Source of the DNA: JACVRW01 sp963739095
GTDB taxonomy: Bacteria > Actinomycetota > Thermoleophilia > Solirubrobacterales > Thermoleophilaceae
Assembly: GCA_963739095.1 (NCBI GenBank)
Contig: CAVTZF010000039.1
Span: 127,775-191,774, forward strand
DNA length: 64,000 nt
Direction: 5' to 3'
Made by a program: the position numbers and the translations under genes. Position 1 is the stretch's first letter. Every line of letters starts with the position of its first letter. The notes under the pieces were generated by a model, which made no database searches, was not told the origin of the DNA, and saw nothing but the letters and a program-made list of their open reading frames with translations. Positions 19,686-28,008 of the stretch are shown piece after piece.

Positions 19686-19964
19686 CTAGCTGCCCTTGAC
19701 GGCGGACTTCAGCGCCGATCCCGCCGAGAAGCGCGGGACCCTGCTCGCCGCGATCTGGATCTTCTCGCCGGTCTGCGGGTTCACTCCCTGGCGGGCGCTG
19801 CGGTCCGCCACCGAGAACTTCCCGAAGCCGGTGAAGTTGATCTCTCCGCCGCGCGACAGGACCTCTTGGATCGAGTCCAGGACTGCATCTACCGCCTTGC
19901 CCGCCTCGCCCTTTCCAAGTCCACTGTTGTCTGCGACACGGTCCACGAACTCCGACTTCGTCAC
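19686..19964 (-). CDS. hup: HU-family DNA-binding protein
   Basis: Histone-like nucleoid protein of 92 residues, the normal HU length. Visible are TKSEFVDRVAD at the N-terminus, the GFGKFSV turn and the DNA-contacting beta-arm region (ARQGVNPQTGEKIQI). It has no Lys/Ala-rich C-terminal tail, unlike mycobacterial HupB. The GTG start at 19964 is preceded by AAGGAGGAG three nt away, one of the strongest ribosome-binding sites in the window, in line with high expression. Confidence 0.96.
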   Translation of the reverse strand: MTKSEFVDRVADNSGLGKGEAGKAVDAVLDSIQEVLSRGGEINFTGFGKFSVADRSARQGVNPQTGEKIQIAASRVPRFSAGSALKSAVKGS

Positions 19965-20127
19965 GATCTCCTCCTTGCCGGGGGCTACCAGTCGGCCGCA
20001 ACGTAACAACGCTTCCGGACGACAGAACGGCGAAATCCCGCTCAGCAAGCGGAAAAGCGCGCTCGTTACGAGGCTTTCCGGGGCTGAAATCGGCCAAACC
20101 GGGCCTATGAACCGGCTCCAGCCGGCT

Positions 20128-21474
20128 TCAGGAGCCGGACACGGACATCTCGCCGATCAGCACCGGAGGGGCCTTCACGCTGCCTCCGAAGGGCACCCAG
20201 CGCCCCTCTGAGCCGACCGCCTGGACGGCCCTCAGCATCGACACCAGGTCGCTCGCGATGGTCAATTCCCGAACCGGTTCGGCCAGCTCCCCGCCTGTGA
20301 TCAGGCGTCCCGTGGCACCGACCGAGAAGGTCCCGGAGACGGCGTTGACACCCGAGTGGAGGCCGGCGACGTCGGTCACGTACAGGCCGTCGCCGGCGAG
20401 CCGCACGAGCCCGGGGAGCTCCTCCCCACCCGGCTCGATCACGAGATTCGTGGTCCCGACCGATGGCGGCGAGCGATACGAGCCGCGGCTCGCGTTGCCG
20501 GTCGTCTCGGTGTTCGCCTTGCGCGCCGTGCGCGCGTCGTACAGGAACCCGAGCAGCCGCCCGCCCTCGATCAGCGGCGTGCGGCGCGTGCGCGAGCCCT
20601 CGCCGTCGAACGGCGCGCTGCGGGGCCCGTCGGGCTGGGTGCCGTCGTCAACGAGCGCCAGCGCGGGGTCGGCCACCTCGTCCCCCTCGCGGCCGGCGAA
20701 CAGCGAGCGGCCGCGCTGCACGGCCTCGGCGGACAGCATCGAGCCGATGAAGCCGAGGAAGGAGGCCGCCACGAAGGCGTCGAGCACGACCGGGCAGCGG
20801 CGGCTCTCCGGCCGCCGGGCGCCCATGAGGGCGAGCGCGCGCTGCGCCGCCTCGTCGCCGATGGCCTTCGGGTCGAGCGCCCCGGGATCGCGCCCGAGCC
20901 CGACGCCCAGGCCGGTCATGAGGTCCTGCCCCTCGCCTGCGAACGCGGACGCGTAGGCCCACGCCTGGGTCGCGTCGAAGGAGGCGGCGAAGCCGCGCGA
21001 GTTGACGAGCGAGACCGAGCCCTCGGCGTCCGAGTAGACGGCGTTCTCGACCTGGCTGACGCCCTCGTGGGCGCGTGCCGCGCGCTCGATCTCGAGCGCG
21101 AGCTCCACCTTGCGCTCCGTACCCCACTCGGCGAGCGCCGGCGACGCGAGCCCATCCACGTCGGAGACGCCGAACTCATCCGGCAGGCCCGCGAACTCGT
21201 CCTCGTCCGCCACCTCGGCCGCCTCGAGCGCCGACCGGGCCACCTCGGCGACGCCCTCGTCGGTGAGGTCTGTGCCATAGGCGTAGCCGGAGCGCTTGCC
21301 CGAGAATGCGCGCACCCCGACGCCGCGGCCGCCCGCGTCACTCATGCTCTCGACGCGCCCGTCGTAGACGCGGATGTCGCGGCTGGTGGAGCGCTCGGCC
21401 CAGGCCTCAGCGTCGCCGGCCCCGGCGGAGAGCGCCGCCTCGACCGCCCGGCGAGCGCTGTCCTCGAGGCTCAC
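20128..21474 (-). CDS. tldE: TldE/PmbA-type subunit of the TldD/TldE protease
   Basis: 448-residue TldD/PmbA family protein that lacks the HExxxH metal motif found in its partner, consistent with TldE. Family blocks include RVESMSDAGGRGVGVRAF, RTPLIEGGRLLGFLYD and a glycine-rich C-terminus. TldD/TldE is a heterodimeric metalloprotease acting on unfolded peptides, including RiPP leaders and antitoxins in Enterobacteria. The GTG at 21474 overlaps the tldD stop (GTGA). Confidence 0.93.
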   Translation of the reverse strand: MSLEDSARRAVEAALSAGAGDAEAWAERSTSRDIRVYDGRVESMSDAGGRGVGVRAFSGKRSGYAYGTDLTDEGVAEVARSALEAAEVADEDEFAGLPDEFGVSDVDGLASPALAEWGTERKVELALEIERAARAHEGVSQVENAVYSDAEGSVSLVNSRGFAASFDATQAWAYASAFAGEGQDLMTGLGVGLGRDPGALDPKAIGDEAAQRALALMGARRPESRRCPVVLDAFVAASFLGFIGSMLSAEAVQRGRSLFAGREGDEVADPALALVDDGTQPDGPRSAPFDGEGSRTRRTPLIEGGRLLGFLYDARTARKANTETTGNASRGSYRSPPSVGTTNLVIEPGGEELPGLVRLAGDGLYVTDVAGLHSGVNAVSGTFSVGATGRLITGGELAEPVRELTIASDLVSMLRAVQAVGSEGRWVPFGGSVKAPPVLIGEMSVSGS

Positions 21475-22856
21475 GCGCCGGTCCCGCCCACGGTGAGCTC
21501 ACGCAGGCGCACGTGTGGCTGACCCACGCCCGCGGCCACCGTCTGGCCGGCCTTGCCGCAGTATCCGGTGGCGATGTCGAGGTCGTTCGCGATGCCGTCG
21601 ATCGCGCCGAGCGCCTCCACCCCGTTGCCGACGAGCGTCGCGCCGCGCACCGGCGAGGTGACCTTCCCGGACTCGATCAGATAGCCCTCCGAGACGCCGA
21701 AGACGAAGTCACCGGTGGCGGGCTCCACCTGGCCACCTCCGAACGACACCGCGTACAGCCCGCGCTCGACCTCGCCGATCAGCTCGTCCGGCGTCGCGGT
21801 CCCCGGCGCGAAGAACGTGTTCGTCATGCGCGGGACGGGCAGGTGGCGGAAGGACTCGCGGCGACCGTTGCCGGTCGACTCGACGCCGTCACGGCGCGCG
21901 CGCAGCAGGTCGTAGAGGTAGGAGGTGAGCCGCCCGTCCTCGAGGATCGTCGTGCGACGCGTTGGCGTGCCCTCGTCGTCGATGCCGTCGCTGCCCCATG
22001 CGTTCGGGCGGCTGCCGTCGTCGTAGGCGGTCACGAAGTCCGCGGCGAGCTGGTCGCCGATGCGGCCGGCGTAGACGCTCGCGCCCTTCTGAATGGCGTC
22101 CGCCTCGAGACCGTGGCCGACCGCCTCGTGCAGCAGCACACCGCCGAAGCCGTTGCCGACCACGACCGGCAGCCTGCCGCTCGGCGCGTCGACGGCGTCG
22201 AGCAGGGTCAGCGCCCGGCGCGCGGCGTTCTCCGCCACCTGCTCCGGGTCGTCCTCGAGCAGCTCGAAGCCGATGTGTCCTCCGCGCGTGTCGGTGCCTG
22301 TCTCGACCCGATCGTCCCGGCGCGCGACCACCTGAGCGCTCAGCCGGATCCGCGTCCGGTCGTCGGCGGCGGCGCGGCCATCCGACCCGTACACCTCGAC
22401 CAGCCGCCGCGACTCCCCGTAGCCGACCCGCACCTGCGCCACCTCGGGGCCGGCCGAGCGGGCGCGCTCCTCGCAGGCGCGCAGCAGGTCGGCCTTGCGC
22501 CGGGCCTCGACCTCCTCGGGGTGGATCCTGATCGGGTGGCCGTTCACGCGTTCCGCGGGGCGGAGCGCGGCCGGATGGCGGGCCTCGCCGCGCACCGCCT
22601 GCGCCACCGAGTCCGCCACGCGCAGCAGGTCCTGCTCGGCTGTGCCGTCCACGTAGCCGTAGTAGCTCGACTCGCCCTCCACCACGCGCACGCACACCCC
22701 GCGCTCACGGCCGCCCTGCGGACGCTCCACGCGTCCGTCGTCGAGCGACAGCGAGAAGCCCTGGCGCGCCTCTGCATACAGCTCGGCGAGGTCGCCGCCG
22801 CGGGCGAGCGCCCGCTCGAGGACCTGGGCCGCCAGCTCCGGGGCGACGAGTGTCAT
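21471..22856 (-). CDS. tldD: TldD metalloprotease subunit
   Basis: 461 residues with the zinc-binding HEAVGH motif in the central region (about residues 250-255), preceded by VVVGNGFGGVLL, and the downstream TTILEDGRLTSYLYD and STGNGRRESF segments typical of TldD. It forms a heterodimer with the TldE encoded downstream. The ATG at 22856 overlaps the previous stop (ATGA). Because TldD/E is known to trim RiPP leader peptides in some bacteria, its presence 5 kb from a candidate precursor is worth noting, though it is generally conserved and need not be linked. Confidence 0.95.
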   Translation of the reverse strand: MTLVAPELAAQVLERALARGGDLAELYAEARQGFSLSLDDGRVERPQGGRERGVCVRVVEGESSYYGYVDGTAEQDLLRVADSVAQAVRGEARHPAALRPAERVNGHPIRIHPEEVEARRKADLLRACEERARSAGPEVAQVRVGYGESRRLVEVYGSDGRAAADDRTRIRLSAQVVARRDDRVETGTDTRGGHIGFELLEDDPEQVAENAARRALTLLDAVDAPSGRLPVVVGNGFGGVLLHEAVGHGLEADAIQKGASVYAGRIGDQLAADFVTAYDDGSRPNAWGSDGIDDEGTPTRRTTILEDGRLTSYLYDLLRARRDGVESTGNGRRESFRHLPVPRMTNTFFAPGTATPDELIGEVERGLYAVSFGGGQVEPATGDFVFGVSEGYLIESGKVTSPVRGATLVGNGVEALGAIDGIANDLDIATGYCGKAGQTVAAGVGQPHVRLRELTVGGTGA

Positions 22857-23137
22857 TTCTTCCTGGCGCGAGTGGAGCGCGCCGGGCGCTCCTCCCCACC
22901 CGCTTCCCCCGGGGGCAGCGCGGCCCCGTTGGACCCCGCCTGAGCAACCATCGCCTCGGCGATCTCGAGGATGCGCGCGTGGCCGCGCGCCTCCGGCTGG
23001 ATCAGGCGCGCGTAGCCGGTCGGGTCGTAGGCCAGCGCGCGCGGCTCGCGGTCGCGCTGCATGCGCCGCACGGTCGCCGCGACCGAGTCGACGAGCCCGC
23101 CCGCGATCGAGATCGGCCCCTTGCGCTTCTCCTTCAC
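22853..23137 (-). CDS. Small hypothetical protein coupled to tldD
   Basis: 94 residues, basic at both ends (KEKRKG at the start, RSTRARKK at the end), with a central helix-rich region containing RRMQRDREPRALAYDPTGYA. No known domain is recognised. It begins at a GTG (23137) overlapping the upstream gene's stop (GTGA) and ends overlapping the tldD start (ATGA), so it is locked into the operon. Codon usage is like its neighbours. Confidence 0.65.
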   Translation of the reverse strand: MKEKRKGPISIAGGLVDSVAATVRRMQRDREPRALAYDPTGYARLIQPEARGHARILEIAEAMVAQAGSNGAALPPGEAGGEERPARSTRARKK

Positions 23138-23622
23138 GACCCCTCTCCCTGGGCGCCGAGCTCCGGGACCGGCGATTCCCCGGCCGCCGCTTCCTCGCTG
23201 GCCTCCTCGGCCGTAGCGGCGCCCGCGGCGCGCTCCTCGGCGGACGTCGAGCGCCGGATCGGCGGGCCGCCCTCGAGCTCGCCGAGCACGGCGCGCAGGT
23301 CCATCAGCATCAGCGACGAGAGCGCCGCGCGGCGCGCGACCACCGCGAGCGTCCAGCGCGGCGTGCGCGACGCGAAGACGGCGCCGCTCTGCACCTGAAC
23401 CTCGATCTGCTCGGGCGGATCGGGGTCCCAATCACGCGTGGCGCGGTCGACGGTCTCGAACAGCTCGCGGGCGAGCTCGGCGAGGGCGCGGCCCTGCTCC
23501 GAGTCGGCCTCGGTCCAGGCGGCCGGCGCGCCCGCGGCGTCGAGCAGAACGGCCGAACGGGCATCGCTCGAAAGCTCCAGGAGGCGGGCCGGGGCGGCGT
23601 CGGGGGTGAGCGTCTCCGCCAT
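23134..23622 (-). CDS. Hypothetical protein with roadblock/LC7-like N-terminus
   Basis: 162 residues. The first 115 alternate helices and strands in the order of a roadblock/LC7 domain (LLELSSDARSAVLLDAAG, a long helix, then VQSGAVFASRTPRWTLAVV). The last 45 are an acidic Ala/Glu low-complexity tail. The fold call is by pattern only. The ATG at 23622 lacks a Shine-Dalgarno; TATCCT sits 8 nt upstream, so this may be the leaderless first gene of the 23134-tldD-tldE run. Confidence 0.6.
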   Translation of the reverse strand: MAETLTPDAAPARLLELSSDARSAVLLDAAGAPAAWTEADSEQGRALAELARELFETVDRATRDWDPDPPEQIEVQVQSGAVFASRTPRWTLAVVARRAALSSLMLMDLRAVLGELEGGPPIRRSTSAEERAAGAATAEEASEEAAAGESPVPELGAQGEGS

Positions 23623-23630
23623 CAGCCCTC

Positions 23631-23636
23631 AGGATA
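23631..23636 (-). promoter_or_regulatory. -10-like element ahead of the tldD operon
   Basis: TATCCT on the minus strand, 8 nt before the ATG at 23622, with no ribosome-binding site between. A leaderless transcript start is the simplest reading. Confidence 0.45.
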
Positions 23637-23720
23637 CGGACACCTCCGTCGCCGGCCGAGCCGGCGACCTCGGCACTGCGCGGACAGGCCCCCCGCCGCC
23701 CCGGCAGGCACAATCCCCGC

Positions 23721-23861
23721 GTGCCCCTGTCGAGAATCTCCTGGCTCGTGACCGTCGGGTTGTGCCTGATCGTCGCGTTGCTGCTGCTCGTGAACGGCTA
23801 CGTCGGCTACTTCGCGATCCTGCTCGCTGTCGCCGCCGCGGCCGCCGTCAACCTGCTCTAG
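23721..23861 (+). CDS. Small membrane protein (46 residues)
   Basis: Begins at GTG 23721 and ends at TAG 23861. After LSRISW it has two hydrophobic stretches (about residues 9-22 and 26-43) joined by NGYVGY, so it should be a membrane hairpin. It fills the gap between two divergent/convergent minus-strand genes, and its stop codon shares the palindrome CTAG with the stop of the CDF transporter on the other strand. No family is known; whether it is expressed is uncertain. Confidence 0.5.
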   Translation: MPLSRISWLVTVGLCLIVALLLLVNGYVGYFAILLAVAAAAAVNLL

Positions 23862-24853
23862 GCGCGCTCGGCAGGGGGCGCCGCCGAAGGCTGCCGGGAC
23901 TCCTCCGTGGGCGGGTCGGCGGCCTCCTCGGGCTCGAGGTGGATCAGGACGTCCGCGCCGCGCAGCGTGTGGCCGATGGCGCGCTGCAGCTCGTGCGAGA
24001 TCTCGTGGGCGCGACGCAGGCTCGTCCCGTCCCGGAACTGGAGATGGAGGTCGATGTAGCGGCGGCTGCCCGCGCGGCGGGCGCGGAGCTTGTGGAAGCC
24101 GATCAGCTCGGGCGCGCCGTGGCTCGCGACGGTCCGGCGCAGCGCCTCCATCTCATCCTCGGGCAGCGTCTCGTCGACGAGCACGCGGCTCGTTCGGGTG
24201 AGAATCCGCACACCCGCGAACACGATCGCGCCCGCCACCACGAGCGCCGCCGCGGGGTCGATCCAGGTGGCGCCCGTCAGCTCGACGAGCACGAGGCCGA
24301 CGAGCACGCCGATCGAGGTGAAGGCGTCCGTGCGCAGGTGGGCGGCATCGCCGTCCAGCGCCGGCGACTCGGTCTCGCGCGCCTGGCGGTAGAGGTAGGC
24401 CGAAACCGCGAGGTTGGCGACCGCGGACAGTCCGATCACGGCGATGCCGAAGCCGAGCGACTCGATGTGCGAGCCCTGGGCCAGCCGTCGCAAGGACTCG
24501 AAGATGATCACCCCGGCGCCGACCAGGATCAGCATCCCCTCGATCCCGGCCGCGACGTTCTCGACCTTGTCGTGCCCGTACGGATGCGATTCGTCCGCCG
24601 GCTCGCTCGCCTTGCGCACCGAGAAGAAGGCGATCACCGACGCCACCAGGTCGATCGCCGAGTGGGCCGCCTCGGTCAGGATCGCGATCGAGCCCGTGAC
24701 GACGCCGGCCACGACCTTCAACAAGATCAGGATGGTGTTCGACAGGATCGAGACCGCCGCGGCACGCTCCTTGCGCGGCGACTGCGCTGCCGGGCCTACG
24801 GCCCGCACGGGTGCCGACGCCGCCGCCGTCATTCGTCTGCGGGCGTCGCTCAC
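23858..24853 (-). CDS. Cation diffusion facilitator (CDF) family transporter
   Basis: Divalent metal/proton antiporter of 331 residues. It has about five or six membrane helices, with the two HxxxD metal sites visible as HSAID (helix 2) and HLRTD (helix 5), and a cytosolic C-terminal domain (about 215-310). A His-Pro-Tyr-Gly-His-Asp motif follows helix 2, as in zinc/iron CDF proteins. The metal cannot be fixed from sequence. The GTG at 24853 overlaps the rdgB stop. Confidence 0.94.
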   Translation of the reverse strand: MSDARRRMTAAASAPVRAVGPAAQSPRKERAAAVSILSNTILILLKVVAGVVTGSIAILTEAAHSAIDLVASVIAFFSVRKASEPADESHPYGHDKVENVAAGIEGMLILVGAGVIIFESLRRLAQGSHIESLGFGIAVIGLSAVANLAVSAYLYRQARETESPALDGDAAHLRTDAFTSIGVLVGLVLVELTGATWIDPAAALVVAGAIVFAGVRILTRTSRVLVDETLPEDEMEALRRTVASHGAPELIGFHKLRARRAGSRRYIDLHLQFRDGTSLRRAHEISHELQRAIGHTLRGADVLIHLEPEEAADPPTEESRQPSAAPPAERA

Positions 24854-25494
24854 GGCCGCGGCCTCCGGCGCTTGCGCGCGAACAGGTCCCGGAACGGCCC
24901 GGCGGGCCGGCGTTCCTCGTCGAGCTCGTGCAGCTTGGTGGCGAGCGCACGCGCCGCCCGGCCGCGATGGCTGATCGCGTCCTTCTCGTCCGGGCTGAGC
25001 TCGGCCATCGTCCGCTGGTCGCCCGGATAGTCGTCGGGGATGAAGGCCGGGTCATAGCCGAAGCCGCCGTTCCCGCGCGGCTCGAGCGCAAGCGTGCCTT
25101 CGCAGCGCCCGTGCACGAGCTCCTCGCGCCCGCCCGGCTCGACGTAGACGAGCGCGCACACGTACGCGACGCGCCGGTCGCCGTCGCGTGGCACGTCGTG
25201 GAGCAGCTTGGCGAGGTTCTCCTCATCGGACGCGTCGTCGCCGGCGAAGCGCGCCGACCACACCCCGGGCGCGCCGTTCAGCGCGGCGGCCTCGATGCCC
25301 GAGTCGTCGGCAATCGCCGGCCGGCCGGTCGCGGAGGCCGCGGCGCGCGCCTTGCCGAGCGCATTGTCGGCGAAGGTCGTGCCCGTCTCCGGCGGCAGCT
25401 CGATCCCCTCCGGCAGCGGGTCGAGCTCGTACGGGATGAGCTGCGCCAGCTCGCGCAGCTTGTGCTCGTTACGGCTGGCGAGCACTAGCCGCAT
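24850..25494 (-). CDS. rdgB: XTP/dITP diphosphatase (RdgB/HAM1)
   Basis: Cleans the nucleotide pool by hydrolysing dITP/XTP. 214 residues with the N-terminal SRNEHKLRE motif, the ADDSGIEAAAL active site (Asp near 63), GNGGFGYDPAF and the ISHRGRA terminal motif. It follows rph with a 3-nt gap, the usual actinobacterial order murI-rph-rdgB. The ATG at 25494 is unambiguous. Confidence 0.96.
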   Translation of the reverse strand: MRLVLASRNEHKLRELAQLIPYELDPLPEGIELPPETGTTFADNALGKARAAASATGRPAIADDSGIEAAALNGAPGVWSARFAGDDASDEENLAKLLHDVPRDGDRRVAYVCALVYVEPGGREELVHGRCEGTLALEPRGNGGFGYDPAFIPDDYPGDQRTMAELSPDEKDAISHRGRAARALATKLHELDEERRPAGPFRDLFARKRRRPRP

Positions 25495-25497
25495 GGC

Positions 25498-26244
25498 TCA
25501 GCCCGCGGCTGGGTCCTGCGTGCCGGCCACGGCGGCCTCCTGGGCCGCCCGCAGCCGGTCGATGCCATCGGCGGCGAGCGCCAGCAGCTCATCCAAAGAG
25601 GCGCGCGAGAGCGGCGTGCGCTCGGCGGTTGCCTGGACCTCGACCAGGCCGCCGTCGCCGGTCATCACCACGTTGGCGTCGACCTCCGCGGTCGAGTCCT
25701 CGGAGTAGTCGAGGTCGAGCAGCGCCCGGCCGTCGACGACGCCACACGACACGGCCGCCACCGACTGGTTGAGCGGCAGCCGGTCGAGGCCGCCGTCGGC
25801 CATCACCCTCCGCAGCGCCAGCTCGAGCGCCACGTAGCCGCCGGTGATCGCGGCGCAGCGCGTGCCGCCGTCCGCCTCGAGCACGTCGCAGTCGATCCAC
25901 ACGGTGCGCTCGCCGAGCCCCTCGAAGTTCACGACGCCGCGCAGCGAACGCCCGATCAGGCGCTGGATCTCGACGCTGCGTCCGTCGGGGCGCCCCTTCG
26001 ACACGTCGCGCCGCTTGCGCTCACCGGTGGAGGCAGGAAGCATCCCGTACTCGGCCGTTACCCAGCCGCGGCCCCGGCCGGCCATCCAGCGCGGGACCTC
26101 GTCCTCGACGGTCGCCGTGCAGATCACGCGCGTCCCTCCCGCCTCGATCAGCGCCGAGCCGGTCGCGGTGCGCACGAAGCCGGGCGTAATCACGATCGGG
26201 CGCAGGTCGCCCGGAGCGCGGCCGTCGTTGCGTGCGTCGCTCAC
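25498..26244 (-). CDS. rph: Ribonuclease PH
   Basis: Phosphorolytic 3' exoribonuclease that trims tRNA precursors. 248 residues. Characteristic blocks are the AEYGMLPAST and R.IGRSLRGVV segments, the phosphate-binding GGTR, and LDLDYSEDSTAEVDANVVMT. The GTG at 26244 overlaps the murI stop (GTGA), so murI, rph and rdgB are translationally linked. Confidence 0.96.
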   Translation of the reverse strand: MSDARNDGRAPGDLRPIVITPGFVRTATGSALIEAGGTRVICTATVEDEVPRWMAGRGRGWVTAEYGMLPASTGERKRRDVSKGRPDGRSVEIQRLIGRSLRGVVNFEGLGERTVWIDCDVLEADGGTRCAAITGGYVALELALRRVMADGGLDRLPLNQSVAAVSCGVVDGRALLDLDYSEDSTAEVDANVVMTGDGGLVEVQATAERTPLSRASLDELLALAADGIDRLRAAQEAAVAGTQDPAAG

Positions 26245-27083
26245 GCCGCGGCCCTCGGCGAGACAGGGGCGACCTCGACGTGCTCGACCGACCCGATCGG
26301 CAGCTGCAGGAAGCGCGTGCCTAGGCGCCTGAACTCATCCGGATCGCCGGTGGCGAGGAAGCGGTAGGCCCCGCGCCGCGCATCGTCGTTCGCGAGCCCG
26401 GCGTCGCGGAGGCGCGCTTCGACTTCCGAGGCGATCGCCTCGCCCGAGCTGACCACGACGACGCCGCGCCCGAGCGCGCGCTGGAGCACCGGCCGCACGA
26501 GCGGGTAGTGCGTGCAGCCGAGGATGACGGTGTCGACCCCGGCCGCGCGCAGCGGCCGGCAGAGGCCGTCGACACAGGCCACGACGCGCTCGTCCACCTC
26601 GCCACCCTCCTGGATCAGCGGCGCGAGCTCGGCCGACGCGAGGGCGTGCAGCTCCGCGCCGGGTGCGGCCTCGGCCAGCGCCCTCGCATAGGCGCCGCTG
26701 CCGACGGTCGCCGGCGTGGCGAGCAGCCCAACTCTCCCGTTGCGCGTGGCGGCGGCGGCGAGCCGCGACTCCGGTGTGACGACGCCGACGACCGGCAGGC
26801 GGCCCTCGAGCTCCGCGCGCAGCACCGGCAGCGCCGCCGCGGTGGCGGAGTTGCAGGCCACGACCAGCAGCTTCGCGCCCCGCTCGAGCAGGATCGCGCT
26901 CAGCTCGCGCGCGAAGGCGAGCAGCTGCTCGGGCGTGCGGTCGCCGTAAGGGAAGCGAGCGGTGTCGCCGAGGTAGACGAAGTCCTCGTGCGGAAGCGAC
27001 ACGAGGCACTCGTGCAGCACGGTGAGGCCGCCCACGCCCGAGTCGAACACGGCCACCGGGAGGCTCTTGTGGAGGTCCGGCAC
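26241..27083 (-). CDS. murI: Glutamate racemase
   Basis: Supplies D-glutamate for peptidoglycan. 280 residues. Both catalytic cysteines are present, in VACNSATAAAL and LGCTHYPL, along with the N-terminal VFDSGVGGLTVL and YLGDTARFPYG. I start it at the GTG at 27083; a TTG three codons upstream (27092) is possible and the spacing of AGGA does not decide between them. Longer readings enter the isochorismatase gene without similarity. Confidence 0.94.
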   Translation of the reverse strand: MPDLHKSLPVAVFDSGVGGLTVLHECLVSLPHEDFVYLGDTARFPYGDRTPEQLLAFARELSAILLERGAKLLVVACNSATAAALPVLRAELEGRLPVVGVVTPESRLAAAATRNGRVGLLATPATVGSGAYARALAEAAPGAELHALASAELAPLIQEGGEVDERVVACVDGLCRPLRAAGVDTVILGCTHYPLVRPVLQRALGRGVVVVSSGEAIASEVEARLRDAGLANDDARRGAYRFLATGDPDEFRRLGTRFLQLPIGSVEHVEVAPVSPRAAA

Positions 27084-27141
27084 GACGGCCAATCCTCGCA
27101 GGCCGGGCGGCTCGCGAGGCGAGCGGCGCGCCGCGGGGAGC

Positions 27142-27687
27142 TCAGCCCGCGAGCAGCTCGTCGGCGGCGACCACCGCCGCGTAGCCGTCGGCGAGTGCCG
27201 CCATGAACGCCGCGTGCACCATGGCGCCGGGCACGGCGGTCTCGCCGAAGCGCAGGTCCGGCGCCGCACAACCGTCGTGGACGACCGTCACCGAGAACCC
27301 CAGGTCCACGGCCGCCCGCACGGTGGCGTCGACGCACATGCTGCTCATCATCCCGGCGACGACCAGCTCGTCGATGCCGCGCGAGCGGACCTCGTCCTCG
27401 AGCGCCGTGCCCACGAATCCGTTGGGCGCCGTCTTCTCGAGGACCGGCTCGCCCCCGGCCGCTGCGACGAGCGGATGCAGCTCGACGCCGTCCGTTCCGG
27501 GACGCATGAACGTCGCGTCCGGCGCGTCCCACACGTGCTTGAGGTGCAGGACCGGGTCGCCCGCCGCCCGGAAGGCGTCGAGCAACCGTCGCGTCGCTGT
27601 CGCCGCCGCGTCCGGCTCCACCAGCGGGAACGCCCCTCCGGGGAAGTAGTCGCGCTGGATGTCGATGATCAGCAGGCCACGGGCCAT
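27142..27687 (-). CDS. Isochorismatase-like cysteine hydrolase
   Basis: 181-residue member of the isochorismatase/nicotinamidase superfamily. The catalytic triad is visible as Asp in IDIQRD, Lys in LEKTAPNGF and Cys in SSMCVDATVRAA. Substrates across the family include isochorismate, nicotinamide and carbamoyl compounds, so the reaction is open. I start at the ATG at 27687; TAGGAT lies 8 nt upstream, suggesting a leaderless transcript. A second, more distant relative is at 52145-52807. Confidence 0.92.
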   Translation of the reverse strand: MARGLLIIDIQRDYFPGGAFPLVEPDAAATATRRLLDAFRAAGDPVLHLKHVWDAPDATFMRPGTDGVELHPLVAAAGGEPVLEKTAPNGFVGTALEDEVRSRGIDELVVAGMMSSMCVDATVRAAVDLGFSVTVVHDGCAAPDLRFGETAVPGAMVHAAFMAALADGYAAVVAADELLAG

Positions 27688-27695
27688 GCGGCGGC

Positions 27696-27701
27696 ATCCT
27701 A
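27696..27701 (-). promoter_or_regulatory. -10-like element ahead of the isochorismatase-like gene
   Basis: TAGGAT (minus strand), 8 nt before the ATG at 27687, with no Shine-Dalgarno between. Confidence 0.45.
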
Positions 27702-27725
27702 CGGACCGCGCGGATCCGCGCAAGC

Positions 27726-27740
27726 GACCGGCAGCCGGTC
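27726..27740 (-). terminator. Short perfect hairpin after the candidate RiPP precursor gene
   Basis: GACCGGC-A-GCCGGTC, a perfect 7-bp inverted repeat located 36 nt after the stop of the 54-residue peptide gene. There is no clear T-run, so it could be a weak or factor-assisted terminator, or only a GC palindrome. Confidence 0.35.
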
Positions 27741-27775
27741 TTAGCGCGACGCTCCTCTGTGAACCTCAGGAACCC

Positions 27776-27940
27776 CTAGCAGTCTCCCGTGCATCCGTAC
27801 ATGGACGGCGTGCCGGCCGGGCATTGGTCGCTCGGCTTCTGCGCCGCATCGGCCGGTGCCTGTCGAACCACCGGTTGGAGCCTCACATCGAGATCGAACT
27901 CGATGTCGTCCGGACCCGTCTCGGGCGAGGTAGGAGCCAT
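27776..27940 (-). CDS. Candidate RiPP (FxLD-type lanthipeptide-like) precursor peptide
   Basis: 54 residues. The N-terminal half is acidic and holds EFDLDVRLQPV (about 14-24), which matches the FxLD/FNLD box recognised by LanB-type dehydratases in class I lanthipeptide leaders. A Pro/Ala/Gln linker follows, then a C-terminal core with three Cys (40, 50, 54) and several Ser/Thr (residues 37, 44, 46, 51). The ATG at 27940 is preceded by AAAGGAGG about 8 nt away, a strong ribosome-binding site. It follows the Flp-type pilin gene by 68 nt on the same strand. No dehydratase, cyclase or exporter is visible nearby. The assignment is inferred from motif and layout; it could instead be a small secreted Cys-peptide. 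Confidence 0.55.
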   Translation of the reverse strand: MAPTSPETGPDDIEFDLDVRLQPVVRQAPADAAQKPSDQCPAGTPSMYGCTGDC

Positions 27941-28008
27941 CCTGGCCCTCCTTTCCCCCCGGCCCTCGCCGGGGATGGCAGCGGCGTCGAATGGTAGTTC
28001 GCGCCCCC

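Noticed and set aside
19665..19690. GC-rich inverted repeats after hup as a rho-independent terminator
   Set aside because: The stems are imperfect and no T-run follows; such repeats are common by chance at this base composition.
20104..20125. CCGGCT-CC-AGCCGG hairpin between tldE and hup as a promoter operator
   Set aside because: It is close to the tldE stop rather than the hup start, and the 2-nt loop makes it a poor structured site; at most a weak terminator.
26241..27269. Longer MurI start overlapping the isochorismatase-like gene
   Set aside because: The extra N-terminal residues are Arg/Ser/Thr-rich without similarity to MurI and coincide with the neighbour's coding sequence in another frame.
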